Assembly (NCBI GenBank): GCA_030549335.1
Contig: CM060195.1
Coordinates: 9,577,501 to 9,641,500 of the forward strand
DNA length: 64,000 bases
Reading direction: 5' to 3'
Source: Pontederia crassipes
Lineage: Eukaryota > Streptophyta > Magnoliopsida > Commelinales > Pontederiaceae
In this document: positions 1 through 10,429 of the stretch, one piece after another
Layout of the letters: every line of letters begins with the position of its first letter
Position numbering within the stretch: the first letter of the stretch is position 1
Notes under the pieces: model-generated
What the model was told of the DNA's origin: nothing
Database searches by the model: none
The model's input: only the letters and a program-made list of their open reading frames with translations
Translations under genes and position numbers: made by a program

Positions 1-834
1 TGAAACTGACAATCAGTAAATGAAGTAAAGGAGCATGAAATTACATAATGGTCTAAGAAGATGCACAAGATACATATTTCTGTTGACATGGCCAAAACAT
101 TGTTTGCTAGCAAGTATGCATTATGTATAGACAATAACTCACATTGATAACTTGATAGGTAGAAAAGAGAATAAATCAGGGGAACAAAATGTCATCTAAA
201 GAATATAGATAATTGTGTAAAGGAATTGGCACCGATTAAACTTCCTAAGTATTGAACAATGTTGTGCACAAAAGACCAAACTTCACAGAGATAACATTTT
301 GTTGTCTTCTTGAAACTTCAAAAGGAAATGCATACTAAGATATTACTTGTTAAGTGAATGGAACAAGACAACAAATGGAAAATGCATCCTTGTATATAGA
401 ATGCGTGCAAAGTGCAATTACAATTATATTTTTATTTCAGTTAATTAAATCAATGAAATGTATATATCTACTTGTTATGAATCCCATCATATAATCAAAC
501 AAGAAATATGTTCCATCTGATGCATTCAAAGCCTTGTACTGGAATCACATACGATGTGGAAATAATTCAACATATCACAAACTTGTTGCTAGTGAACTAT
601 CAAAGTTATAGATAATTCTATTCTGTCCAAGAATTCAAATTATTTGTGATAGAGAATTTACTGCTAAATGAAAATCTAGGTCATAGACTCAAAACTATTC
701 CAAAACTATATTAGTTCTCTTTTTGAGAAATAAAATACATTTTCCTGAAATGTAAATTACTATAGATAATCTAATTCATAGAGACCAAGCTTCAAAAAAG
801 ACCGAGCTTCACAAAAGAGAACAATGTTGTGAAC
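1..834. other. AT-rich DNA without a recognisable gene
   Basis: No open frame of useful length, no RNA gene and no element terminus is visible. Because the right end of a CACTA transposon lies at 3546 and no left end is visible in the window, this stretch may be the interior of that element (inference). Confidence 0.4.
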
Positions 835-1370
835 TCGTTCATATTGATAATGTTTCGACAGTGGCATGTGCGCAGGCCGCCGCCGGCGACCCCTGTGATG
901 GACGCCGGCGGGCGCCCAGGCTCCCTACACGTGCAGGGACCTGAGACGAACCCTGCCAGCGATGGCAGGGGTCGCTGGTTACTCCCTGCGTGCATAGGGA
1001 GTTGGGCGCGCACCGGCGTCCAACGCAGGGGCCCAGCCAGCAACCCCTGCCATCGCTGGCAGTGTTCGTCTCAGGCCCCTGCGCGTGCAGGGAGCATGGG
1101 CGCCGCTGGCGACCCCTGTGATGGGCGCACGCTCCCAGGCTCCCTGAACACGCAGGGGCCTGAGACGAACCCTGCCGGCAGGGGACAGGGAGTCAGGGCG
1201 CGTGCCGGTGGCAGCCCAGACTCCCCGCGCAGTGGCATGAGACGAACCCTGCCAGCGATGACAGGGGTCGCTGGTTGGCCCCTGTGCGCACAGGGAGTCG
1301 GGGCGCGCGCCGGCGACCAACGTAGGGGTTGCCGGCGGCAGCCTGCACGTAGGTCCTTGCGCGCCGGCTG
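835..1370. repeat. GC-rich palindromic repeat block
   Basis: A sharply bounded GC-rich island in AT-rich DNA. A core reading GAGACGAACCCTGCC recurs at about 943, 1162 and 1239, and in inverted form near 1066. It alternates with GGCAGGGGTCGCTGG and CCCTGC-GTGCAGGG hairpins. The open frames on both strands are by-products of the repeat and its lack of stops and resemble no protein family I know. It may be a GC-rich internal block of the CACTA element ending at 3546, as the better-bounded CACTA at 44202-46182 also has one. Confidence 0.6.
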
Positions 1371-2814
1371 CACAAAGAAAATGAAAAAAATGTAGAAAAA
1401 ATGAACAGAAAAAGTTGCCAAGAGGAAGAATGATGCCCTTGAAGAATCTTTGAGGTCTGGATGCAATTGTTTGGAATAGGAGCAAAAATGTCGAAGAGGG
1501 AAATGTCGTTTAGGGTTTTAAGGGAAGAGGGAAAGTGGGAAAGAGGGAAATTTTTAGGGAGAATAAAAATTTATAAAAATATTTTAAAATAATACTTAAT
1601 ATTTAAATAATATTTACAAAATATTTGTTATTACTTAATAAGAATAAAAATATTTTAAAATTATACTATGTTTTTTAGAATTTTGTCAATTTATTATATC
1701 ATTAATGAATACTTATAAATTTTTTTTTTGCAAAATGTTTCTTTTAATATTTACTTATAAAAATTGTGAATTATTCTTAATTTCAGTAGTTTATTGTAAT
1801 CCGCACCACACGAGTCGACTAAACAAAAGTCCAAACCCGTCTAGGTTTCGGGACCGCCGTCGGGGGGCACTGCCCCCCGAACTCCCCCTTTTGTCAGTAC
1901 ACCAGCAGAACAGGTAATTGAGTAATACTCAAATTCCCCTAAGCTCACGTGGGCGAACCTGGTGTGAGAAGGAATGGGTCTTGAAGTATTTGCCAAATTG
2001 AACAAATATATATATAGGGTAAAATGCACTTTTGTCGTAGGTGTTTCGACGTATGGATGCGGAGCAGATCTTCACCATTCAGTAAGAGATCCCATGTCTA
2101 ATGATGGCAACGAATACCCACACATGGTTCGTCATGTTCATCGTGTTCGAGTGCGACACATCCACCACGTACGACTCTGAGACTACGATCTCCTCCCAAC
2201 AGGGCTCCTTGAATGTGTGAGGGGTGGTCATTGAACGGTAGTTTTGTAGATAGTGCCAATGAACCGGAATAGCCATTTTCTTGCATAGTCGTGTATGTCC
2301 CAACGAATAGCAAAAATGTGCTCCGCATCCATGCGTGAGATGCCTACAATGTTGGCTCTTTCCCATATATATGTATATATATATACATGTTTTAGATTCT
2401 TTTAGTTTTCATTTATATTGCCATAATTGTTTTACCTAAATGGAAATTTACTTATCAACCTAATGAAAGTCCTAATCCGATCTATACATATACATAAATG
2501 TATAAAAAAATGAGAATTAAAATAAACAATATATTATCATAAGTAGAAAGGAAAAAGAACATAAATCTATGTTTCTAACAATCTTACTGGCATCCATTGA
2601 TTATCATGTACAAACACATATGCAATTAAATTTTCTATTATAGTTTTCACATTAACCTAAAAAATCTTGAGAGTTATTTCAATTATTAAATAAGAAAATA
2701 AAATCATTTCAGTTTTGATGATCAATTATTGATTCCAAAATATTTTTGTACAAACGTCTAGCCATTATAAGCAAAAGAAATTATTACTAAAGTAAATAGT
2801 GTAAATGGTTGTAA
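1371..2814. other. AT-rich DNA with two small inverted repeats
   Basis: No gene is seen. A perfect 17-bp palindrome (GGGGGGCA-C-TGCCCCCC) lies at 1862-1878. A 12-bp inverted pair (GGATGCGGAGCA near 2053 and its complement near 2321) brackets about 270 bp that is flanked by TA-rich runs. The bracketed block could be a small non-autonomous DNA element, but clear ends are missing. Confidence 0.35.
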
Positions 2815-3546
2815 AAACATTATCGCAAGTCAGTAGTAAATTTGTAATTTTTAATGTTAAAATTTGAGACAAAATAGAGACAGATTAGTGTAAATTTAAG
2901 GACAAATTAGTTACAGATTAGAAACAGATTAGTATCATAGCTTAGGGACAAATTAGTTACTTATTTATTACAATATAACAACTTATATTAATGGTCATAG
3001 TTTCCATCTTATTTTTTGTGGAGATGGTGCACTAAATATGTCTCGAATATGTAGTAAATTTGTAACCGTTAGCAACAAAATTTGAAACAAAGTAGAGACA
3101 AATTAGTGTCTGATTTTAGGGACAGATTAGTTACAATATACTAACTGACATTAGGGACCGTAATGTCTGTACTTAAAATGGTCACAGACTTGTCACTATA
3201 TTATCAGTTAGATTTGTGAAGATGGTGCACTAAACATGTCCCAAATATGTAGTAAATGTGTAACTGTTAGCGACATACCTGAGACAAATTAGAGACCGAT
3301 TAGTGTCATTATATAGTGACAGATTTGTTATATCTTGGCCCCGATATGTCGACTAATATTAGTGACCATAATTTTCGTAGTTAATGTGGACACAATTGCA
3401 TCACTATATTGTCAGTTTAGTTTGTGGAGATGATGCACTAAACGTGTTTCAAATCTGTTACTAATCTGTCTCTAACTGTGACAATATTGCTACGGAATAT
3501 GGAGTCGCTAAAATATGTAGCTAATAGCTCAAATTCTTGTAGTGTT
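2815..3546 (+). mobile_element. CACTA (En/Spm) transposon, right end
   Basis: The stretch ends in TTCTTGTAGTG, the complement of the CACTACAAGAA terminus seen on two complete CACTA elements elsewhere in the window. Inward of it are three imperfect subterminal repeats of about 200 bp, beginning at 3023, 3221 and 3429 (core GATGGTGCACTAAA), plus many short ACAGATTAG/ACAAATTAG motifs. It abuts the copia LTR at the point where the other LTR copies read CTTCCTTGCCCC, so TTG at 3547-3549 is the likely 3-bp target duplication. The left end is not in the window as far as I can see. Confidence 0.7.
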
Positions 3547-3839
3547 GCCCCATTTGGAACTAAGGAAGAGATTCTAGTGGAATCTCCGACGGTCTCGAGG
3601 TCGAGAAGTCGGAGTAGGGACGTAGGCCAAGATGTGGCCGAACCTCGTCAACAACCATCGTGTGTTTGTATTTGATTTTCTCTCTCTCACTCCCTCTCAT
3701 ATTATGTTTATTATTTGAATTGCTTTGATTTAAAAGAATTGAATCGGTTTTGTGCTTCTGCGATGATTTTTGTGAAATCAAAATTTTGGATAGAATACCA
3801 ATTCACCCCCTCCCTCTTGGTGCCCTTTGGGATCTTACA
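3547..3839 (+). repeat. Partial 5' LTR of the gag-only copia element
   Basis: Matches the last part of the LTRs at 6129-7307 and 43423-46617 (shared GGAATCTCCGA and GTCGAGAAGTCGGAG blocks, and a shared end GGGATC-TACA). It is followed directly by the Met-tRNA primer-binding site. Confidence 0.85.
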
Positions 3840-3970
3840 ATTGGTATCAGAGTGGGTTGCTCTTGTTTTGATTTTATGAATGATCTTGTTTTAAGACCTT
3901 ATCATCTTTAGATCTAAATTTTTTTAAGATTCAATTATCTTATTTTAAGATTTAACCATCTTAAGAGCTA

Positions 3971-5450
3971 TGGCATCAAATGGACTTGTTTCCGTCGAAG
4001 GACAATCAATTAGTCGTCCTCCCCTCTTAAATGCATCAAATTTTCAATATTGAAAAATTAGGATTCAAGCATACATTTGTTCTATTGATATCGACATGTG
4101 GGACATAGTTGAAAAATGTTATTATGTTCATGAAAAGTTACCTACTAATTCTAAAGAAAAAGAAAAGTTTTTTTCAAACCCTGATTGGAAAGCCAAAAAT
4201 ATATTTTATTGTGCTTTAGATTCAATCGAATTTCTAATTGTGAAAGTGCAACAGAAATTTGGAAGAAACTCATTACTACTTATGAAGGAATGGATAAAGT
4301 CAAAGAATGTAGATTAAATATTTTGAATCATCAATATGATTCCTCAAGATGCATGAAAATGAATCCATAAATGATATGGTTGCTCGGATTAATGATATTT
4401 TGAATGGCTTAGTCTCATTGGACGAGCCAAGAACTAACCTCCAAAAAGTAAAAAAGATTCTCAGGTCTCTCTCCTTCAAATGGCATACGAAGAGGACCGT
4501 GATTGAAGAAAAAGATCTGAACAAATTGAATTTTGATGATTTTATTGGTTCACTTTTAACATATGAGATCTCAATCTAAGAAGATCAAGAAGAAAAAGCC
4601 TCCAAGAAGAAAACATTGGCATTAAAGACAAATGCAAATGAAGAAGACTCAAGTGAAGAAGAAGTGGACGAAAAGAGACTCGCCTGCTACACAAGAAAAC
4701 TAGATAAGTATCTCAAGTTGGTGAAGAAGAAATAAACGAATGAGAAGACTATCCGAAGATCATACAAAAATTACAAAGAAGAGACATCTCGAAAAGGTAA
4801 AAAGAAAAAATATGAAGAGTCAAGTTAAACAAGTGACTCGTCAAGCTCTTCCAGTGATGAAGCATACTATGCTTAATGGCACACGACGATGATGTAACTT
4901 CTAATCCTTTAAATAATGACTCATTGAGCTCTTTCGAAGAAAATTTTTGTTCAGATGTAAATAAAGAACTTTTCTCCCTTACAAAAATATATTACTCACT
5001 TAAAGAGGAAAATGGAAAATTACGACATGAGATTGAAAATTTAAAAGAAGAAAAAATACATGTTTTATGGAGAATGAGAACCTAAAAAATGAAATTGAAA
5101 ATTTGGAAATTATACATGCATGTGAAATTGTAAAACTAGCATGTTTTTTAGAAAAAGCAAAGAAGGAAAATAATCTTTTAAAAATTCACAAAATAATGAT
5201 AAAACTAGTTCTTATGTAAAGAAAGACAATTCTACGAAATACTTTGGACATGAAAATTCTTATTGGAAGTCTAATCATTCCTACGATAGAAAATCACATA
5301 TTACATATTTTGCATGTGGATTTTATGGTCATTATGCTTATCAATGCAAAGTAAAAAAAAAATTTTAAAACATGGGATGATATGATTCCAAAAGGAACTC
5401 TGACTAACAAAACTGGATCCAAAGAAGTTTGGGTACCAAAGTTTAAATGA
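3971..5450 (+). pseudogene. Copia gag remnant (UBN2-type)
   Basis: Fossil gag of the surrounding element. Translated stretches resemble plant copia gag of the UBN2 type: IWKKLITTYEGMDKVK near 4255, a run containing NDMVARINDILNGL near 4370, and an acid-rich EEDSSEEE-like linker near 4650. A degenerate zinc knuckle with the order C-G-x-x-G-H-x-x-x-x-C lies near 5310-5345. A KTGSKEVWVPK motif near 5410 is the usual lead-in to the copia protease. It is broken by several lesions and not expected to be functional. Confidence 0.7.
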
Positions 5451-6128
5451 TTGTTTTTCAGGTGTGCCTCACATGTAAAGCAAAGAAGGAAATGGAAATG
5501 TGAAGGCACAAACGTTATGGTAAAAGTATCATATATCTTTGATTTCACTCAAAAATTCAAAATTACTATTTCTTTGAAAAGAGAGAATATCTAAAATTGA
5601 TAATAGTGATAGGGGGAGCATACTAAAATTTATTTTGACATATCATGGATATCATTGTTGTATCAAAGTTTTATGTCATATTTTGATTATTAATATATAT
5701 ATATATATATGGCCTTCATCAAATTGTTTCCATTTCGCCATTATAAAATAATCATAAATTTCAGGGGAGTTATTTCTTACAAACTAACTCTTTATGATGC
5801 AATATTTTACATATTTCTAATATGGAAAAAGGAGAAAATATTTTTTTAAAAGATGGCATGATTAAGGGGGAGTTATTTCCTATATGCTTCATATACAAAT
5901 TATTCTTTTTGATGAAACAAAAGGGGGAGAAATATTGAAGAAATATGATTTGAATTATCACTTTATATGAAGAGTTCCTTACAATTTATACTTATGTGAA
6001 CATCTATCATTGTAAGGAAAGTTAAGTGTTAGGGGAAGTAAAATTGATTTTACAACTTATTTTATGACTTTTCGCAAATTATACATTTTTCATATTTCTC
6101 GGCTTGTCTTCATAAAAAAGGGGGAGAT

Positions 6129-7307
6129 TGTTGGATCTAAGTTTTAATGATATATAAAATTATATTTTGATGATACAAACCTCGAAAGATTAAAGTTAAA
6201 ATGCTGAAAAAGTTAAAAAAAAAAGGAATAACTTTATGCACTACAATTTGATTAAATAATTAACTATGATCCTATTAGATTTTGGATTAATCATAAATAT
6301 CAAAGTTGTATAGAATTATGTTAGTTTTCCATAGAATAAAAAATTATCTCATTTGGATAACTGTGCAAAAAAGTTATGCTTAAAATAGTGCAGGGCGGTC
6401 GAACTGTCGGCTAGAAAAATAGGTCGACAAATCAAGAACACAGGTCGACCGGTCCAGAACACAGGTCGACCGGTGAGTGCAGAAAATGTCCAGTTTCAAC
6501 CAGTAGAATGTCAAGACTATACCGATCGACCAGTCCAAAACATAGGTCGACCGGACAGTGCAAAATTCGCAAACGGTCACATTTTTAATAAAAAAAAGTG
6601 TACCGGTCGATCGGTCCACATGTGTGGTCGACCTATGGTCAAATTTGAAGGAGAAAATTGTGCAATGATTTTTGGATGATTTTCTCACTTGCAGAAGCCT
6701 ATAAAAGGAGTGCCAAAGCTAGAAGGAAGTGCACCCATTCAAGTCTTGAAGAAAAACTTCAAGTTATCAAAAGAAGACATTCTTCTTGAAGTTTTCATTT
6801 TTAGTTTTCTCTTCTTTCTCTCTTCTTCTCTTGTGAGCTTACTTTGTAAAAGAGAGAAACATTTTAGAAAAATACTTAGAGAGCTCCTGTGTAAAAGAGG
6901 TTCAAAATGTTACCTCTTGAATGAGAGAAAAGATTAAGCTTCATTAGATGAGAGGTGTGCCTTACCTCTCGAAGGGGAGAAAAGGCGATGGTGTAAAGGG
7001 TTTTTCTTCCTTGCCCCAATTGGAACTAAGGAAGAGATTCTAATGGAATCTCCGAAGATCTCGAGGTCGAGAAGTCGGAGCGGGGACGTAGGCCAAGGTG
7101 TGGCTGAACCTCGTCAACAACCACCGTGCGTTTGTATTTGATTTTCTCTCTCTCACACTCCCTCTCATATTATGTTTATTATTTGAATTGCTTTGATTTA
7201 AAAGAATTAATGATTCGGTTTTGTACTTCCGTGATGATTTTTGTGAAATCGAAATTTTCAATAGAACACCAATTCACCCCCCTCTTGGTGCTCTTTGGGA
7301 TCCTACG
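6129..7307 (+). repeat. 3' LTR of the gag-only copia element
   Basis: Begins TGTTGGATCTAAG after a purine tract (AAAAAAGGGGGAGATT) and has the same right end as the other family members. A cluster of about eight short palindromes based on GGTCGACCGGT lies at 6395-6640. A TATA box (TATAAAAGG) is at 6700, about 60 bp downstream of the cluster. The rest is pyrimidine-rich U5-like sequence. Confidence 0.85.
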
Positions 7308-10207
7308 AAGGAGCCATGGTGATCGCACGAACACGAAGATTATTGCAGCGGCTGATTCGAATGATATGTCTGAAGTCTGGCATTGTAGACTTGGACATAT
7401 GAGTGAAAAATGGATGATGGCTCTGCACAAAATAGGTCGATTACTAGATCTGAAGTTAGTAGATGGTGGAGTTTTTGAAGGCTGTGTGCTGGGAAAGCAG
7501 AAGAAAGTCACCTTTAGCAAAGTACCAATGATGCCGAAGAGTAGCAAGTTGGAGCTTGTGCACACGGATATGTGGGGGCCATCTCCAGTTTCATCCCTTG
7601 GCCGGTCACTATATAATGTGACATTTATTGACGATTATTCCAAGAAGGTATGGGTTTATTTTCTGAAAAATAAATCTGATGTGTTCTCTACTTTCAAAAA
7701 ATTGAAGGTACAAGTAGAGAATGAAACAGGCATCAAGATCAGGTGTTTGCGGTCTGACAATGGGCGTGAGTATGTGAACCATGAGTTCAAGGAGTTCTGC
7801 GGGGAACATGGCATCAGGATGGAGATGACAGTTCCGAGGATGCCACAACAGAACGGGGTTGCTGAACGAATGAATAGGACGTTGAATGAGTGTGCCAGGA
7901 GCATGAGGATCATCTACCGAAGTCAATTTGGGCAAATGCAGTGAACATTGTGGCATACCTAATCAACCGCGGGTCATCTATACCATTGGAGAACAAACTA
8001 CGTCTGGAGTGGTCAGAAGGTAGATTTTTCTCATATGAGGATTTTCGGTTGCCTATCATATGTGCATATTGATTATGCATGTAGAGACAAACTAGATGTT
8101 AAGTCTCGGAGATGTTTCTTTATTGGTTATGGTTCTAATGAATTTGGATATTGTTTCTGGGATAATGAAACAAAAAAAATTATCCGGAAAAGAAACGTGA
8201 TGGTCCATGAAAAGACCATCTATAAAGACAAATGTGTTGTAGAATCTACTAATGCAGGAGAAAAAGGCAAGGCTCAAGTGGAACTTGAGGGCATTTCAGA
8301 TGAAGATGTCGCCAGGTCCGAGAAGATTGTTCAGTAGGAGCCTTAAGTGATATAGGCTGGGCCGAGTACTCTACCCCCTATCAGGAGATCTACTCGGGAA
8401 ATAATACCACATGTGAGGTATTCTCCTTCTTTAGATTTTATTTTGCTAATTGATGCTGGTGAATCGGGAAGTTTCAGGGAAGTCTTGGATGTTGATGATT
8501 CATTCAAGTGAGAGTTAGTAATGCAAGACGAAATGAATTCGTTGTACAATAATTATACTTGGATGCTGGTGGAATTGCGTAAAGGGAAGAAGGCATTGCA
8601 CAACAAGTAGTTGTGCAGGATTAAAGAGGAGGCAGACGGTGGCAAAAGGTATAAAGTAAGGCTGGTTGTGAAAGGCTTCGAGCAGAAGGAAGGTATTGAC
8701 TATATTGAGATATTTGCACCAGTTGTGAAATTAACCACTATTAGATTGGTGTTGAGTATAGTTGCAGCTGAGGACTTACATCTTGAGCAGTTAGATGTAA
8801 AGACAGCATTCCTCCATGGTGATTTGGAGAATGATATCTACATGAAGCAATCAGAAGGCTTTCAAGTTCCTAGTAAAGAGAACCTGGTGTGCAAGCCAAC
8901 TAAAAGCTTGTATGGTTTGAAGCAGGCCCCTAGGATATGCTAAGTGTTTTTCTGACCACTGTTGTTACATCAAACATTTTGATAATTGTTACATCATATT
9001 GCTGTTATATGTGGATGATATGTTCATCACATGTTCAGATATGATGGAAATTAAAAGGCTCAAGGAACAATTATTAAGTGTGTTTGAGATGAAGGATTTG
9101 GGAGCCGCGAAGAAGATTCTTGAGATGGAGATTGTTCGAGACAAGAAAGCAGGTACCCTGAAGTTGACACAAGAAGCCTATGTTGAAAAGGTGCTGGAGA
9201 GGTTTTCCATGCAAGATGCCAAGACAGTGCAGACACCCTTGGCGAGTCACTTCAAACTTTCGAAGGAGAAATCACCCAAGAAAGATATTGAACGTGCAGA
9301 CATGCTGAAGGTTCCATATGCATCAGTAGTAGTAGTCTTATGTATGCTATAGTTAGCAGTAGACCAGATATTGCTCATGCAGTGGGAGTTGTGAGCAGAT
9401 ACATGTCAGATCCAGGTAAATAGCACTAGCAAGCAGTGAAGTGGATCCTGGTATTTGAAAGGAACCAAAGGTATGTGCTTGTGTTTCGGTAAAAGTAATT
9501 TGGATCTGAAGGATTATGTTGATGTAGATTTAGGTGATGACATTGATACTGCTAGAAGCACCACTAGATATGTGTACATTTTAGGTGGCACGACGATAAG
9601 TTGAATATCTCAATTGTAGAAGGTTGTTGCTCTCTCTATTATCGAACCAGAATACATTGCTATGATAGAGGCGTGTAAGGAGATGATTTGGCTTAAGGGG
9701 TTCCTTGAGAGCTAGGCAAGATGCAACGGAGTTCGAGTCTATACAGTGATATTCAGAGTGCAATTCATTTGACAAAGAATCCAGTGTATCATGCTTGGAC
9801 GAAGCACATCAGACTAAAGTACCATTTTATTAGAGATCTTCGAAAAGAGAAGACGTTGGTGCTTGAGAAGATTCAAGGTTCAGAGAATCTAGCTGACATG
9901 TTGACCAAGGTGGTGGTCACTGAAAAATTGAGGTTTTGCGCAACCTCAGTTTCCCTCCAAAGTTAGTTGCAGAGAGGAGCCGTCAAGAGTTCGAGCACAG
10001 GCAGGTGCATCTCAGAACCATCTCTGAAAAATCATCTCATTTTATCAGGGATCTGGGTAATGTTTGTATGTGATCATTGACATTTGAATAGAATGAAACT
10101 CTTTGATGACCGTGGACGTAGGAGACAATCTCAGAATCACATAAAATCTGTGTCTTTCTGATTTCTTATTATTCTTCCACCATCTATTTATCGACTTCTC
10201 CCAGACA
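7308..10207 (+). mobile_element. Ty1/copia element fragment (Tork-like), broken
   Basis: Fossil pol region in normal order. The GAG-pre-integrase motif (WHCRLGHMSEKWM) is near 7380. The integrase core is at about 7540-7900, with LVHTDMWGPS and QQNGVAERMNRTL visible. Reverse transcriptase spans about 8600-9450 (LDVKTAFLHGDL, SLYGLKQAP, YVDD). RNase H runs to about 9960 (SAIHLTKNPVYHAWTKHI, ADMLTKV). An LTR-like tail follows to 10207. It is broken in several places. The gag half is not in view, because the gag-only element was inserted in front of the integrase. The Tork assignment rests on motif style only. Confidence 0.8.
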
Positions 10208-10429
10208 TTGGTATCAATAGTAAGTTGATATCAAGGATATTCCGCAACACACGTCCTTGCTCCCTCATTGCTCACAAGGCCCTAGTGTTGCCGTCAACTG
10301 CGATGACCCATGAGAACTTGGCCACATGGGCATCTATGTTTCTTGCCATCTTGACATCCTCATCCATTGATTTTGATGCCATAGCTGTTGGAGCATGTAG
10401 TCCAATCCTCCCCTAGCATCACGTCCAAC
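10208..10429. other. Unassigned DNA starting with a primer-site-like motif
   Basis: TTGGTATCAATAG at 10208 resembles a Met-tRNA primer-binding site placed just after the LTR-like end of the preceding element. A 63-codon frame at 10225-10416 resembles nothing I know. No gene is called. Confidence 0.3.

Larger units (their letters stand above)
3547..7307 (+). mobile_element. Ty1/copia-type element, gag only, broken
   Basis: Fossil element made of a partial 5' LTR (3547-3839), a primer-binding site matching initiator-Met tRNA (TTGGTATCAGAG at 3841), a gag region (about 3971-5450), a purine tract just before 6129 and a full 3' LTR (6129-7307). No integrase, reverse transcriptase or RNase H is recognisable in the 2.3 kb interior, so it resembles the gag-only non-autonomous class. 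It is broken in many places. It lies inside the copia element at 7308-10207, and a CACTA element lies across its 5' LTR. A solo LTR of the same family is at 43423-46617. Confidence 0.8.

Noticed and set aside
829-1395. Long open frames on both strands in the GC-rich block
   Set aside because: Frames overlap on both strands, follow the repeat period and resemble no protein; they reflect lack of stops in GC-rich repeats.
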